Positions 55,637 through 64,000 of a stretch of 64,000 bases of DNA are shown one piece after another. This stretch comes from Scolanthus callimorphus (lineage: Eukaryota; Cnidaria; Anthozoa; Actiniaria; Edwardsiidae): positions 3,268,251 through 3,332,250 of the forward strand of contig CM066924.1 of the NCBI GenBank assembly GCA_033964015.1. The letters run 5' to 3'. The position numbers and the translations under genes are program-made. The notes under the pieces were generated by a model. The model saw only the letters and a program-made list of their open reading frames with translations. It ran no database searches and was not told the DNA's origin. Numbering within the stretch: position 1 is the stretch's first letter; every line of letters begins with the position of its first letter.

Positions 55637-57415
55637 GACAGTGCGTTTGTCACAATAAATATCATTTGTTTCTATCATTAAACTCTACCTTGATCTAAAA
55701 AAATCCTGTGGCCTTAAGAGATCTCTCTTTGAAGAATTCAGGCGCGTGTCTTCTCGTCTGACATTCATGGCAAATAAGAAAATGACGCGTGTCCACGGTG
55801 TCCACGGTCCGCACTAAATTCCTGCGACCATATTTTTCTGAAGGGGGGGGGGGGGATCATAAAATTGCCTGCTTGAATCGAGACTGTTTTAAGATTATAA
55901 ATATCGCCAGCCCAAATTCCGATTTGCACCGGCAGCATGGGCGCGAGACCTATTTTCGTGGTTCTTGGTCATGATGACGAAACTAACGTGATCTGAAATG
56001 AGAAATTGTGAAACGTAGGGTATTGACTATCTCCAGTCAGTGTTAATCCTTGTTCTAGAAAATGAAGTTTCGGCCTTGGGGGGTCTGGGGAGAAATGTTG
56101 AAATTTAGTGTCCCAAGATGGCCGGAGATGTCACAGTTGAAAACCTCTCTACAAACAATTTCTTTTCTGTTTATTACGATTGCAAACAATTTATTTCAGT
56201 GATTTTGGCTCTGCAAACAATTTATTTCCAAATTTTCCGACCCTCCCCCTTCAGAAAAATATTGGTCCGTCCTAAAAACAATAAAATCAAAATGGGAACA
56301 GCGACAAAATAAAACAGCCCAAAGCAGTGACAGCGATTTCTTTTTCTGCGAATAATGAAAATTGTACTTACCAAGGCGTGGTCGTAAAGACTTAAATATT
56401 GTTATGAATGTCAAAAAATAAAAACTTACAGTCTCGAGAAGAGTCTAGGCAAATGATAAAATTCAGGGAAAAACATTTGCCGTCTAGATTCTCCATCACA
56501 ATCAGTTTTCTTGCGTTACAAATCCCGACCTCTGGGAAAGTCGTACCCTCTCGCGCCTCAGCATTTTGGGTGTGGCAATAAATATCGAAACTCGCCCTGT
56601 TGGGCCGAGCAACCCCGCACAAAAGTCTTGGGAGTACCCCATCCCCATCCCCATCCCCTTCCGGGTGAGCCAGCGTCAATCCCACTGTTGTTTAATTTTG
56701 TATCGCCTTCTTGCAGGACAGTAAGGGACAAATAGGTATTCCTTCTCTTTCTGCGCTTGTCGTTCCCAGGACCTTCTGGGTAATTTTCAAGATGGCGGGT
56801 CACTCGGAAGAAGACCCTGGCAAAGGCTGGGGTCTTTCCACAGGGAGACCACCTAAGTAAAACAGTTAAAATCCGATATGGCTTGCGGAAAGCCGGAAAG
56901 ATGGCACAAATCATGAACACATGTCATTAATATTAATTTTAGCCCCGACTTGGGCCCTCTTTTCCCGGCTGTCTGCCTTCCTAGTCCTTCTATCGGACTT
57001 TAACAGTGTTTTCTTAAGCGGTCTCCCTGTGGATAAAGCCCCAGCCTTTGCCAGGGTCTTCTTCCGAGTGACCTGCCATTTTGAAAATTACCCAGAAGAC
57101 CCTGGGAACGAGGTTGTGCGCTTGTCTCTCCCGCACTGCCTCTCCCCCACTGCTTGTCTCTCCCGCACTTTCCTCATTTAAATTTATCGTTTTCTTTTAC
57201 AAAGAGTCCCGGCCACAAACAACTGCAAAACTGGGCGTAACTACGTGCACGGCGGCGGCACACCCTTGATCAAACATCACAGAACCTAGTCTCGCTAAAA
57301 TGTTTGAAACATTTTAATCTTAGTTCCTTTTCATTGGAAAGTCACATTTTATTTCAAATATCAAAATAATTATTGCTCTATTAGTGAAACAATATCGAAA
57401 GCCGGAAAAAGAAAG
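55637..57415. other. core of the TTAA element
   Basis: No transposase motif. It contains one nested foldback element (56.76-57.11 kb), a G-tract at 55843, and otherwise non-coding sequence. Frames of up to 120 codons cross the nested repeat and are unsupported. Confidence 0.6.
56762..57112. repeat. nested foldback MITE
   Basis: Left arm 'ccttctgggtaattttcaag', 'cactcggaagaagaccctgg' and 'ggtctttcc' is inverted on the right ('ccagggtcttcttccgagtg', 'gaaaattacccagaaga'). The arms are about 90 bp and the loop about 170 bp. It lies wholly inside the TTAA element. Confidence 0.8.
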
Positions 57416-58416
57416 GTTCCCCTTCCTTGTGTGAGAAGAATGCGTGACAGAAGCGTTAATTGACTTTGTATTGTTCATTGAGTCGGTTGACTGCACTTTA
57501 TCTCCAGCTAGCTACGGAGAAATCAGAGAATAGCTAAATCGTTTGAACAGAATCTTTATGAACTTCGGAAATTACTCCTATAGAATTCGATTTTACAAAC
57601 AAGTTTTTATTGCGATAATCAAAGCTGTAGAAGAGTAAGCAGCGAGCGTGAGAAAAACACGCCATCTGGAGGATTTTGTTTACCGAGAAAACTTCTTCGT
57701 CATGTCGGCGGCAAGAAAGGAAAATTATGAATACACGAATTTTACCCCGAAGTTGATCTCAACGGTGTTTCTAATCAATGGTAAGCTTTCAATTTGGTAT
57801 AAGTCTGGCTTATTTGCTTATTTTTTCGGGTAAAGAGTGAGATTTCTCAGGATATTTCTTAGGAGATTGTTTGAAAATTAACTTAATTAGGGTAAATTGA
57901 GTGTACTCGTTCTCGTCTCAGATATGTTTTCCAAGAACAATTTTTATACCGGGCAAAATATATCTTAAGTACTTGTTAAATTCCAAGTTTCAATAAATTC
58001 TGAATAATACCGCCTGCATTTTTCATTGTTTCAAAAATAAAGTGAAATTTTAGATTTTCAAAATGTGAAATTTCGGCCTTCTTTGGGTGCTCGCTAAGAA
58101 CTTAAAATGTTAGCTATAATTAAATATATGGATGCATTCAAATCTTTGATACCTCTAAAATGAAATTATGATGCAAATAAATGCAAGTTTTATTTTGCGC
58201 CTTCGCGCGAGTTCCGTTATTTGAACGTAGAATCGCATGCTGTTTTAGTCATTTTTGAGCTTCACGACCCGGCGTTGCTTTTTCGAAATTTTCTCTACAT
58301 TGCTTTATTTTTCTAACATAAAAATATATGACGTTTACTAGCATACCATAGGCTATCTCTGGATAAAATATGAGGGGGCTCGATTTCTCGACCTTGTGCC
58401 ACATCTCACTCGGTCC

Positions 58417-59380
58417 TTACAGAGAGTCGCTCTTAAGTTGTCTCTTGAATTCAGATGACAGAAGTGTGCTGAGTACTTCTATATTACTCATCCATTTCTT
58501 CTGTAGCTCTTCAGACAGGATTTCATCCCATGAGTATCCAACACTCCAGATTTCTTGTAAGTCGATGCGCATCTCTATTGTGACTGGAAGAACTAGGCCG
58601 ACTGGATCCCAAAGTTGCGCAAGGGACTTGAGACATTCCCTTTTGGTCAGCTTGTTAACATTGGTGTCTATTTCATGTTTCTTGAAAGTGAAGGTATCTT
58701 GCACCTTGTTCCATTTGTGACCTAGGAAGGTTGTAGATTCTTCTTGGGTCTGATCAACTTTCTTTGAGTTAGAATGCCACGCTTTCACTTGAAATTTCCC
58801 TGATGCCAATATGGCGTCGATTTCCTTGGTGACTTTCTCTGCTGTGACTTCGTCGCTTCTCGACCCGCCAATGTCATCGACGTATGCGTGCGTCAGGAGT
58901 TCTTGCGCACTTTCCGGGTATTTAGACTGTGCAGCTCTGGCCAAAGTGTTAATAGCTCCGGTCGCTATATCGGGTGCCGGTTTGTCTCCGAAATTCAGCC
59001 TTAGCCATTGATATACTTTGGGCGATTCTGTAGTGTGCGCTCTCCACAAGAAGCGGTGAAACACTTGGTCGTCAGGATGTATGCGAATTTGGTTGAACAT
59101 TTTTCTTATGTCTCCACAGAAGGCAACGTTATACCAACGCCACGCGATGAGCACGCTGGGAAGGCTGTTTATGTAGTTAGGGCCTTTTTCCAAGTAGTCG
59201 TTCAGGGATCGACCGTCTGGACCTTTCGCTGAGGCGTCGAATACAAGTCTAACGGACGTCGTTCTATCGGACGTAAACACAGCTTGTAATGGTAAATACC
59301 ACTCTGGTTCGTCATGGTTTACTTGTTCCGCCGGTATCTCTTGTATAAATTATTGGTCGAGTAGCTTCTGGATTTCGTCT
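58417..59380 (-). CDS. BEL/Pao reverse transcriptase, interrupted at its 3' end
   Basis: The 287-codon open part (58417-59280) has RT motifs in order: VRLVFDAS, SLNDYLEKGP, CGDIRKMFNQI (catalytic Asp of motif A), FLWR, LNFGDKPAP, HAYVDDIGG (catalytic YVDD). It ends normally at SSEFKRQLK and then runs into the TTAA transposon, which supplies the stop. Upstream the frame continues to about 59380 with one in-frame TAA near 59347. Its RNase H continuation resumes at 54606. Confidence 0.92.
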
Positions 59381-59573
59381 TGTATCACATCAAAAACAGT
59401 TGTTCTTCCTAAAAGTTTTCTCTGAAGAAATCATGCGGTTGTAGGCGATCTGATAATTACTGTGACTTGGGGGTCCTGTGGTCCAGGGCATGCGCACTTG
59501 AACTCTGTCGTCAACGATTTCAGTTGATTTAGCGATTGACTTGATGAACTTGTTTTCTCTAAGGGTGTTGTCA

Positions 59574-60126
59574 TCACATGTGCATAGTGTGATAGGCTTG
59601 ACTCCTAGTAAGTCTTGTGTCAGTAGACTCTCGATATCTTCTGTCGCGCTGACTGTTTCCAACTTCAACTGAACTTATCTCGGTGCGCGAGTTTTCTCCT
59701 TCGAACTTTCCCAAAAGGTACCAACCAAAACAGTTTTTCTTAGCAATTGGTTCTCCGTCTTTACCACGTAAAATGTGAATGTCAATAAAAGCATCTGAAA
59801 TATCAGTTCCAATGAGCAAATCGATTTTTCGTCCGGACAAATAAAGTTTATTTGTTACTGTTTTCAAGTGTTCATATCTATTAAACAGTTTCATTTGACA
59901 GTGTCTTGGCAGGACTACAAGGAGTTTTTACAGTGTAAACTTGTGCTTGTTTTGTAACACTCTCATCTGTTGTTGAAGCGATAGTAATATTTACAATTTC
60001 TGATTCCTCTGATTGTTTTTTGCCTCCGGCCAAATTCATTGTTAAATGAGTTTTACAACCAGTAATTCCGAGCTGTTGTGCTACATTTTTTGATAGAAAA
60101 CTAGTATTAGAGCCACTATCTATCAT
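59574..60126 (-). CDS. BEL/Pao protease and pre-RT region
   Basis: Begins in frame at MIDSGSNTSF, the Asp-Ser-Gly motif of a retropepsin-like aspartic protease that would cut the polyprotein. The following residues (LSKNVAQQLGI, TMNLAGG, IVNITIAST) have the beta-strand look of the family. A further frame holds IDLLIGTDISDAFI and CFGWYLLGKF, the second half of the protease and the spacer before RT. Two small frame changes separate the parts. Confidence 0.8.
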
Positions 60127-60379
60127 TGCCAGGACTTCTCTGTAATTGCCCTCTTCATATTTTATCTTGACTTTTTGGACAGGACAAATGCCAGCTAGCT
60201 TGCTTTTTTGGGTGTGATTGCTAATGGTATTTTCTTGTCGCGGAAAAGCTGAAGCCTCTAGATTCCAGGGTCGACGCGCTCTAGGAAGTGTAGATGGCTC
60301 TGGGTTCCAGGGTCGACGTACTCTCTGTGAACTGGTTCACTGTGCAGTGATCTGTGGTGCCTTCTGTCGCATTTGTCAG
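60127..60379 (-). pseudogene. BEL/Pao Gag C-terminus, truncated
   Basis: The minus strand reads the tail of a zinc knuckle (KCDRRHHRSLH) at the very edge, then a Pro/Arg-rich spacer with two copies of a 'gttccagggtcgacg' repeat. The rest of Gag is cut off by the element starting at 60378. Confidence 0.65.
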
Positions 60380-60512
60380 TAGTATAGTAGGGGCCGAATT
60401 ACCCTTTTTTTTCGGAGCCTCGGAGCTTTTTTCGGAGCCCGGTGCTTAGCCGCGTAGCTGTTTTCGGAGCCGCGGAGCGGGTGAGCCGGATGACGTCACA
60501 GACTATTTTTTT

Positions 60513-60559
60513 GCGGGTGAGCATGCGGGTGAGCATGCGGGTGAGCATGCGGGTGAGCC
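60513..60559 (+). repeat. 12-bp array (GCGGGTGAGCAT)
   Basis: Four units, the last degenerate, in the outer part of the palindrome arm. The preceding 'cggagc' repeats (60412-60478) are another short array. Confidence 0.9.
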
Positions 60560-60797
60560 TGGTGGTGAGGACCCTATTGTTATTGCAGACAATAGAAGGA
60601 TACCCCACCCCCTACTTTATTTCTCAAAACACAAGCAAGCAAGAGCAAAGAGGGGTGGTCACCAGGTCTTTTCTTCTCGGGAAAAAAAGAGGAAAATATA
60701 GGCACTATCTGTATCCATCTCACAGTGTTCAAAATCACACACAACTTTTAAAATGTCAAAATAAATGTCCCTCCTTTAAAAGAAGGATAGCTGTCAG

Positions 60798-60895
60798 TCC
60801 TACAGAACCCTTTTAGAACCCCTTCAGAACCATTTTAGAACCCCTTTAGAATCCTTTCAGAACCCCTTCAGAACCATTTAAGAACCCCTTCAAAA
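60798..60895 (+). repeat. AGAACCCCTT array, left arm
   Basis: About eight imperfect 12-base units ('cagaaccccttcagaacca' style). The inverted partner starts at the right edge of the window. Confidence 0.88.
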
Positions 60896-60987
60896 GAAGG
60901 AAAAATGGCGTTTGACGAGTACGAAATCGTACTAATTTTTTGGGTCAAAACATGAAAACGAGGCTAAAGCGCAGCAAAGCGTGGAAA

Positions 60988-61085
60988 CCCTTTGGTTACC
61001 TTTTGGTTACCCCTTGGTTACCCTTTGGTTACCCGTGGCTACCGTTTGGTTACCCGGTGTTTACCCTTTGGTTACCCCGTAGTTA
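60988..61085 (+). repeat. GGTTACCCTTT array, left arm
   Basis: About nine units of 11-12 bases. Inverted partner at about 63790-63890. Confidence 0.9.
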
Positions 61086-61151
61086 TACGTGTCCCTCCGT
61101 AAAGGGTTCTAAAAGGGTTCTGCGAGGGTTCTACCGACGCCCAAAATAAAC

Positions 61152-61467
61152 AGTCTAACATAGACTAACATAGTCTAACATAGTCTAGTTACATGACTAA
61201 CATAGTCTAGTTACATAGTCTAACATAGTCTAGCTACCTAGTCTAACATAGTCTAGCTACCTAGTCTAACATAGTCTAGTTACATAGTCTAACATAGACT
61301 AACATAGTCTAACATAGTCTAGCTACCTAGTCTAACATAGTCTAACATAGACTAACATAGTCTAGCTACCTAGTCTAACATAGTCTAACATAGACTAACA
61401 TAGTCTAGCTACCTAGTCTAACATAGTCTAGCTACCTAGTCTAACATAGACTAACATAGTCTAACAT
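61152..61467 (+). repeat. TCTAACATAG array, left arm
   Basis: Over twenty units of 'tagtctaacatag' and 'tagtctagctacc'. Inverted partner at 61727-61830 plus 63496-63720, split by the CACTA-like insertion. Confidence 0.92.
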
Positions 61468-61726
61468 ATGCGGGCGTCTTGCGGGCGTCCTTGCGGGCGT
61501 GACGGGCGCTGTAGCGGGCGTGACGGGCGTTGACGGGCGTTGTAGCGGGCGTTGACGGGCGCTGTAGCGGGCGTTGACGGGCGTTGTAGCGGGCGTTGAT
61601 GGGCGCTGTAGCGGGCGTTGGCGGGCGCTGTGACGCCCGCTACAGCGCCCGTCAACGCCCGCTACAACGCCCGTCACGCCCGCTACAGTGCCCGTCACGC
61701 CCGCCTCAGCGCCGCAAGGACGCCCG
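61468..61726. repeat. GC-rich self-complementary array at the palindrome axis
   Basis: Units 'gcgggcgttgacgggcgctgta' on the left switch to their complements 'tacagcgcccgtcaacgccc' on the right at about 61630. Extremely stable hairpin potential. The minus-strand frames with Arg/Pro/Thr repeats are only translations of the array. Confidence 0.9.
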
Positions 61727-61830
61727 CATATGTTAGACTATGTTAGACTATGTTAGACTAGGTAGCTAGACTATGTTAGACTAGGTAGCTAGACTATGTT
61801 AGTCTATGTTAGACTATGTTAGACTAGGTA

Positions 61831-63492
61831 CACTGGTCGAAATAATGGATTTGCTCAGGTTTGTCGTTCGAGCAAATTTGATGCGAATTTGGTGCTCTAT
61901 ATTTGCCTCGAATGTGAATTTGAGCAAACATGACAGCAATTATGAAGTTTAGTCCTTGAGCAATTGTCAAGTAAAGTTTAAAGTTTGCTATAAATTTGCT
62001 ACACTTTTAGTTGAGAAGGCGAATGTGTATGTTTGCATCATATACGCTGCATGTTTGTTTCATAGCAAATATGTTTCATCTTTGCTCCAGTTTTGCTCGA
62101 CTAGTCAAATATCAAATATACCATACCGCGCAAATTCGATGCGAACGTTAAGCGAATTCGATGTTTGCCTCGAATGCGCTCTGGCTAGCAACACTGTACG
62201 TCCGGTTTACGTCTGATAATCCCACGTGACCTGGAGTATGACTTAGGTTTCCACTCTGATCGAGTGACGGTTTGTATTCATTCGAATTTGAGCGCCATTG
62301 AAGGCAGACTTTCGACCGTATGTCATAGAACTTTATCACGTAAATTGTTGCGTTTGCAGGGGTGTACTCGCAACAAAAGTACCACATGTAAAGGATTGCT
62401 AATTTCACTAGCAATAGGACATTCACATGGCACTGCTTTGCGGCAATCTAGCGAGGACAGGACGGTTATATTTCAAGGTACTGAAGGTAAAATGAACGGG
62501 TTTATGTGCCACAGAAGTTTATCTACAACACTCGTGTGAAGAAACTTTTGCGTATTTTTGCTGCCGAAAGTAGACACAATTCAACCGAAAATTGACAAAG
62601 TCAAAGTGCTGCTAGTTATTTATAGGCTTTAATTTGAGTTGTGCAGTCAGAAAACCTGAGAAACTTATTCTAGTCGATTCGATTTCGCATTCGCCATGTT
62701 GTTCAGCTGCACAGTTAGCAATAAACCGGAAAAGCTTTAAACAAGTATTCCTGCTTTATTTCTGATCGCACAGCACAGAATAAACCTTATAAATTACTAT
62801 CAGCATTTTCACTGTATCAGTTTGACAATTTCCGGTGGAATTATTGTTCATTTTGGCAGCAAATGTTTATGCAAATCTCGGCTTCGTGTGAGAGTGTTGT
62901 TTAGATAAATGTCTTTTTGGACGACCACCAACCCACAAACTCGTTCGTTTTAACTTCAAGTTACTGGACTGCCACAAAGAAGTGCTGTTTGAGGATCTTA
63001 GATTGACCATAGATCAGATTGATTGTACGTTCGATTATATTTCATTTTGAAAATAAATACTGGTTATCCCGTGAACTTACGCTTGAATATGAACGGTGCA
63101 AACAATATGTAAACCGGGATGTAAACATGATATTCTCTATTAAATTTGTCTTTGTGCAATGATAATGCAAGCTAGTATTTGCAGTACATTTGCTCACAGT
63201 CTAACTTTCAACTTTGGCACACGTAAACATTCCGCAAACATAAAGCAAACGCGATTGTTGCAGGTATATTTACCGCTAAGCAAAGTCGATGTGAATATAC
63301 GTGTTTGCATACCCTTTGTAAACCGAGCAAATCTGATGTAAAAGCGGTCTTCACCAAATTTGTATGATGGTAAATATGATGCGAATTCGAAAATTGCATT
63401 TGCGCAAATGTATGCGAAGAAGAGCAAATATGGAATTCACTTCACATTTACCAGTACTTTACGCATGAGTGAATCCATTTTTTCGTCCAGTG
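61831..63492. mobile_element. 1.66-kb CACTA-like element with GTA duplication
   Basis: Ends CACTGGTCGAAATAATGGAT and inverted (rc CACTGGACGAAAAAATGGAT), flanked by GTA at 61828-61830 and 63493-63495. The surrounding array reads 'ctaggtagctag' when the insert is removed. Subterminal regions carry many 'gcaaatttgatgcgaa'-type motifs in both orientations, as transposase-binding repeats do in CACTA/EnSpm elements. No transposase inside, so non-autonomous. Confidence 0.8.
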
Positions 63493-63495
63493 GTA

Positions 63496-64000
63496 GCTAG
63501 ACTATGTTAGTCTATGTTAGACTATGTTAGACTAGGTAGCTAGACTATGTTAGACTATGTTAGTCTATGTTAGACTATGTTAGACTATGTAACTAGACTA
63601 TGTTAGACTAGGTAGCTAGACTATGTTAGACTAGGTAGCTAGACTGTGTTAGACTATGTAACTAGACTATGTTAGTCATGTAACTAGACTATGTTAGACT
63701 ATGTTAGTCTATGTTAGACTGTTTATTTTGGGCGTCGGTAGAACCCTCGCAGAACCCTTTTAGAACCCTTTACGGAGGGACACGTATAACTACGGGGTAA
63801 CCAAAGGGTAAACACCGGGGTAACCAAACGGTAGCCACGGGGTAACCAAAGGGTAACCAAGGGGTAACAAAAGGTAACCAAAGGGTTTCCACGCTTTGCT
63901 GCGCTTTAGCCTCGTTTTCATGTTTTGACCCAAAAAATTAGTACGATTTCGTACTCGTCAAACGCCATTTTTCCTTCTTTTGAAGGGGTTCTTAAATGGT
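63496..64000 (-). repeat. right arm of the palindrome
   Basis: Reverse complement of about 60873-61380, through the 'tagactatgttagac' array, 'tttattttgggcgtcggtag', the 'ggtaaccaaaggg' array and 'cgtactcgtcaaacgccat'. Differences are few and mostly unit-number changes. It continues past the window. Confidence 0.9.

Larger units (their letters stand above)
54607..58432. mobile_element. 3.83-kb transposon with about 1-kb TIRs and TTAA duplication
   Basis: Ends GAGCGACTCTCTGTAAGGAC and its exact inverse, both flanked by TTAA (54603-54606 and 58433-58436). The flanking BEL reading frame has a single TTAA there, at codons for Leu-Lys. Inverted similarity runs about 1 kb (54607-55636 and 57416-58432). 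TTAA duplication is typical of piggyBac and Kolobok superfamilies; the GAG start fits Kolobok better, by inference. The core has no recognisable transposase. Confidence 0.88.
52052..60379 (-). mobile_element. BEL/Pao LTR retrotransposon, split and 5'-truncated
   Basis: Minus-strand order: Gag end, protease, RT, [transposon], RNase H, integrase, 3' LTR. The 3' LTR abuts an array D module. The 5' side is cut at 60379 by a palindromic element, so the 5' LTR is outside the window. Domains keep their motifs with few stops and frame changes, hence a relatively young insertion. It belongs to a different BEL lineage from the 28.5-31.4 kb remnant, judging by the integrase sequences. Confidence 0.9.
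60378..64000. mobile_element. large palindrome built of stacked tandem arrays
   Basis: Starts AGTAGTATAGTAGG inside BEL gag and reaches the window end. Everything from about 60873 inward reappears inverted up to base 64000, ignoring one 1.66-kb insertion, with the fold axis near 61,600. Each arm holds, from outside in, an 'agaacccctt' array, a 'ggttaccctttggttacc' array, a 'gtctaacatagtctagc' array and a GC-rich 'gcgggcgttgac' array. No coding region. Arm identity is very high, so the palindrome is young or maintained by conversion. The 18.7-kb element shares its first 14 bases. Confidence 0.8.

Noticed and set aside
56558..56920. 120-codon minus-strand ORF in the TTAA element
   Set aside because: It crosses a nested foldback MITE and a low-complexity 'atccccatcccc' run; no recognisable transposase motif.
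60988..61085. Telomeric repeat tract
   Set aside because: The unit is GGTTACCCTTT-like and irregular, not (TTAGGG)n, and is mirrored inside a palindrome rather than terminal.
60520..61470. CRISPR array
   Set aside because: Repeats are contiguous short tandem units without unique spacers, in a eukaryotic transposon context.
61441..61698. Arg/Pro/Thr-repeat protein on the minus strand
   Set aside because: It arises from a GC-rich self-complementary array at a palindrome axis and the same array is open in more than one frame.

Overview
The window is animal nuclear DNA, most likely from an anthozoan cnidarian (coral or sea anemone). This rests on DIRS/Ngaro-type and BEL/Pao retrotransposons, a tRNA-derived SINE, many palindromic MITEs, and EGF-like exons with splice signals. 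Nothing looks bacterial: there are no operons or Shine-Dalgarno sites. The species call is inference. The assembly has one 100-N gap (12868-12967) and many one-base length differences between near-identical copies. Some 'frameshifts' may therefore be sequencing errors.

Layout. 1-6.4 kb: non-coding, with a 48-bp minisatellite (2.0-2.37 kb) and a hairpin element (3.7 kb). 6.39-10.76 kb: a DIRS/Ngaro-like YR retrotransposon on the minus strand (Gag, RT-RNase H, tyrosine recombinase, split direct repeats), with two in-frame stops. 11.5-18.7 kb: EGF-like exons on the plus strand at 13.80, 15.04 and 15.93 kb, embedded in MITEs, a 127-bp CRE-motif satellite and duplicated blocks. 18.7-20.6 kb: a tandem-repeat-rich element with an acidic ORF. 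20.68-22.87 kb: a short LTR element without pol. 23.03-24.96 kb: a TIR element.

25.8-52.05 kb is a degenerate tandem array of multi-module units. One module carries a 39-nt phase 1-1 exon candidate (frame ISQTVVTPTAAS) with constant AG/GT signals, found seven times. It could encode a Ser/Thr-rich linker downstream of the EGF modules. Because the array supplies paralogous empty sites, several insertions have exact ends: a SINE (11-bp TSD), a TIR element (likely ATT TSD), a Tc1/mariner-like MITE (TA) and a Mutator-like element (9-bp TSD). Two unit positions have been hit repeatedly. A foldback element enclosing a decayed BEL/Pao pol lies at 27.3-32.6 kb, and the 3' end of another BEL element at 50.44-51.08 kb.

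52.05-60.38 kb is a further BEL/Pao element on the minus strand (3' LTR, near-intact integrase, RNase H, RT, protease). It is split between RT and RNase H by a 3.83-kb transposon with about 1-kb TIRs and a TTAA TSD. Its Gag end is cut by a palindrome of stacked tandem arrays (60.38 kb to beyond the window end), itself interrupted by a CACTA-like element with a GTA TSD. The nesting gives a relative chronology: array, then BEL, then TTAA element and palindrome, then CACTA element.
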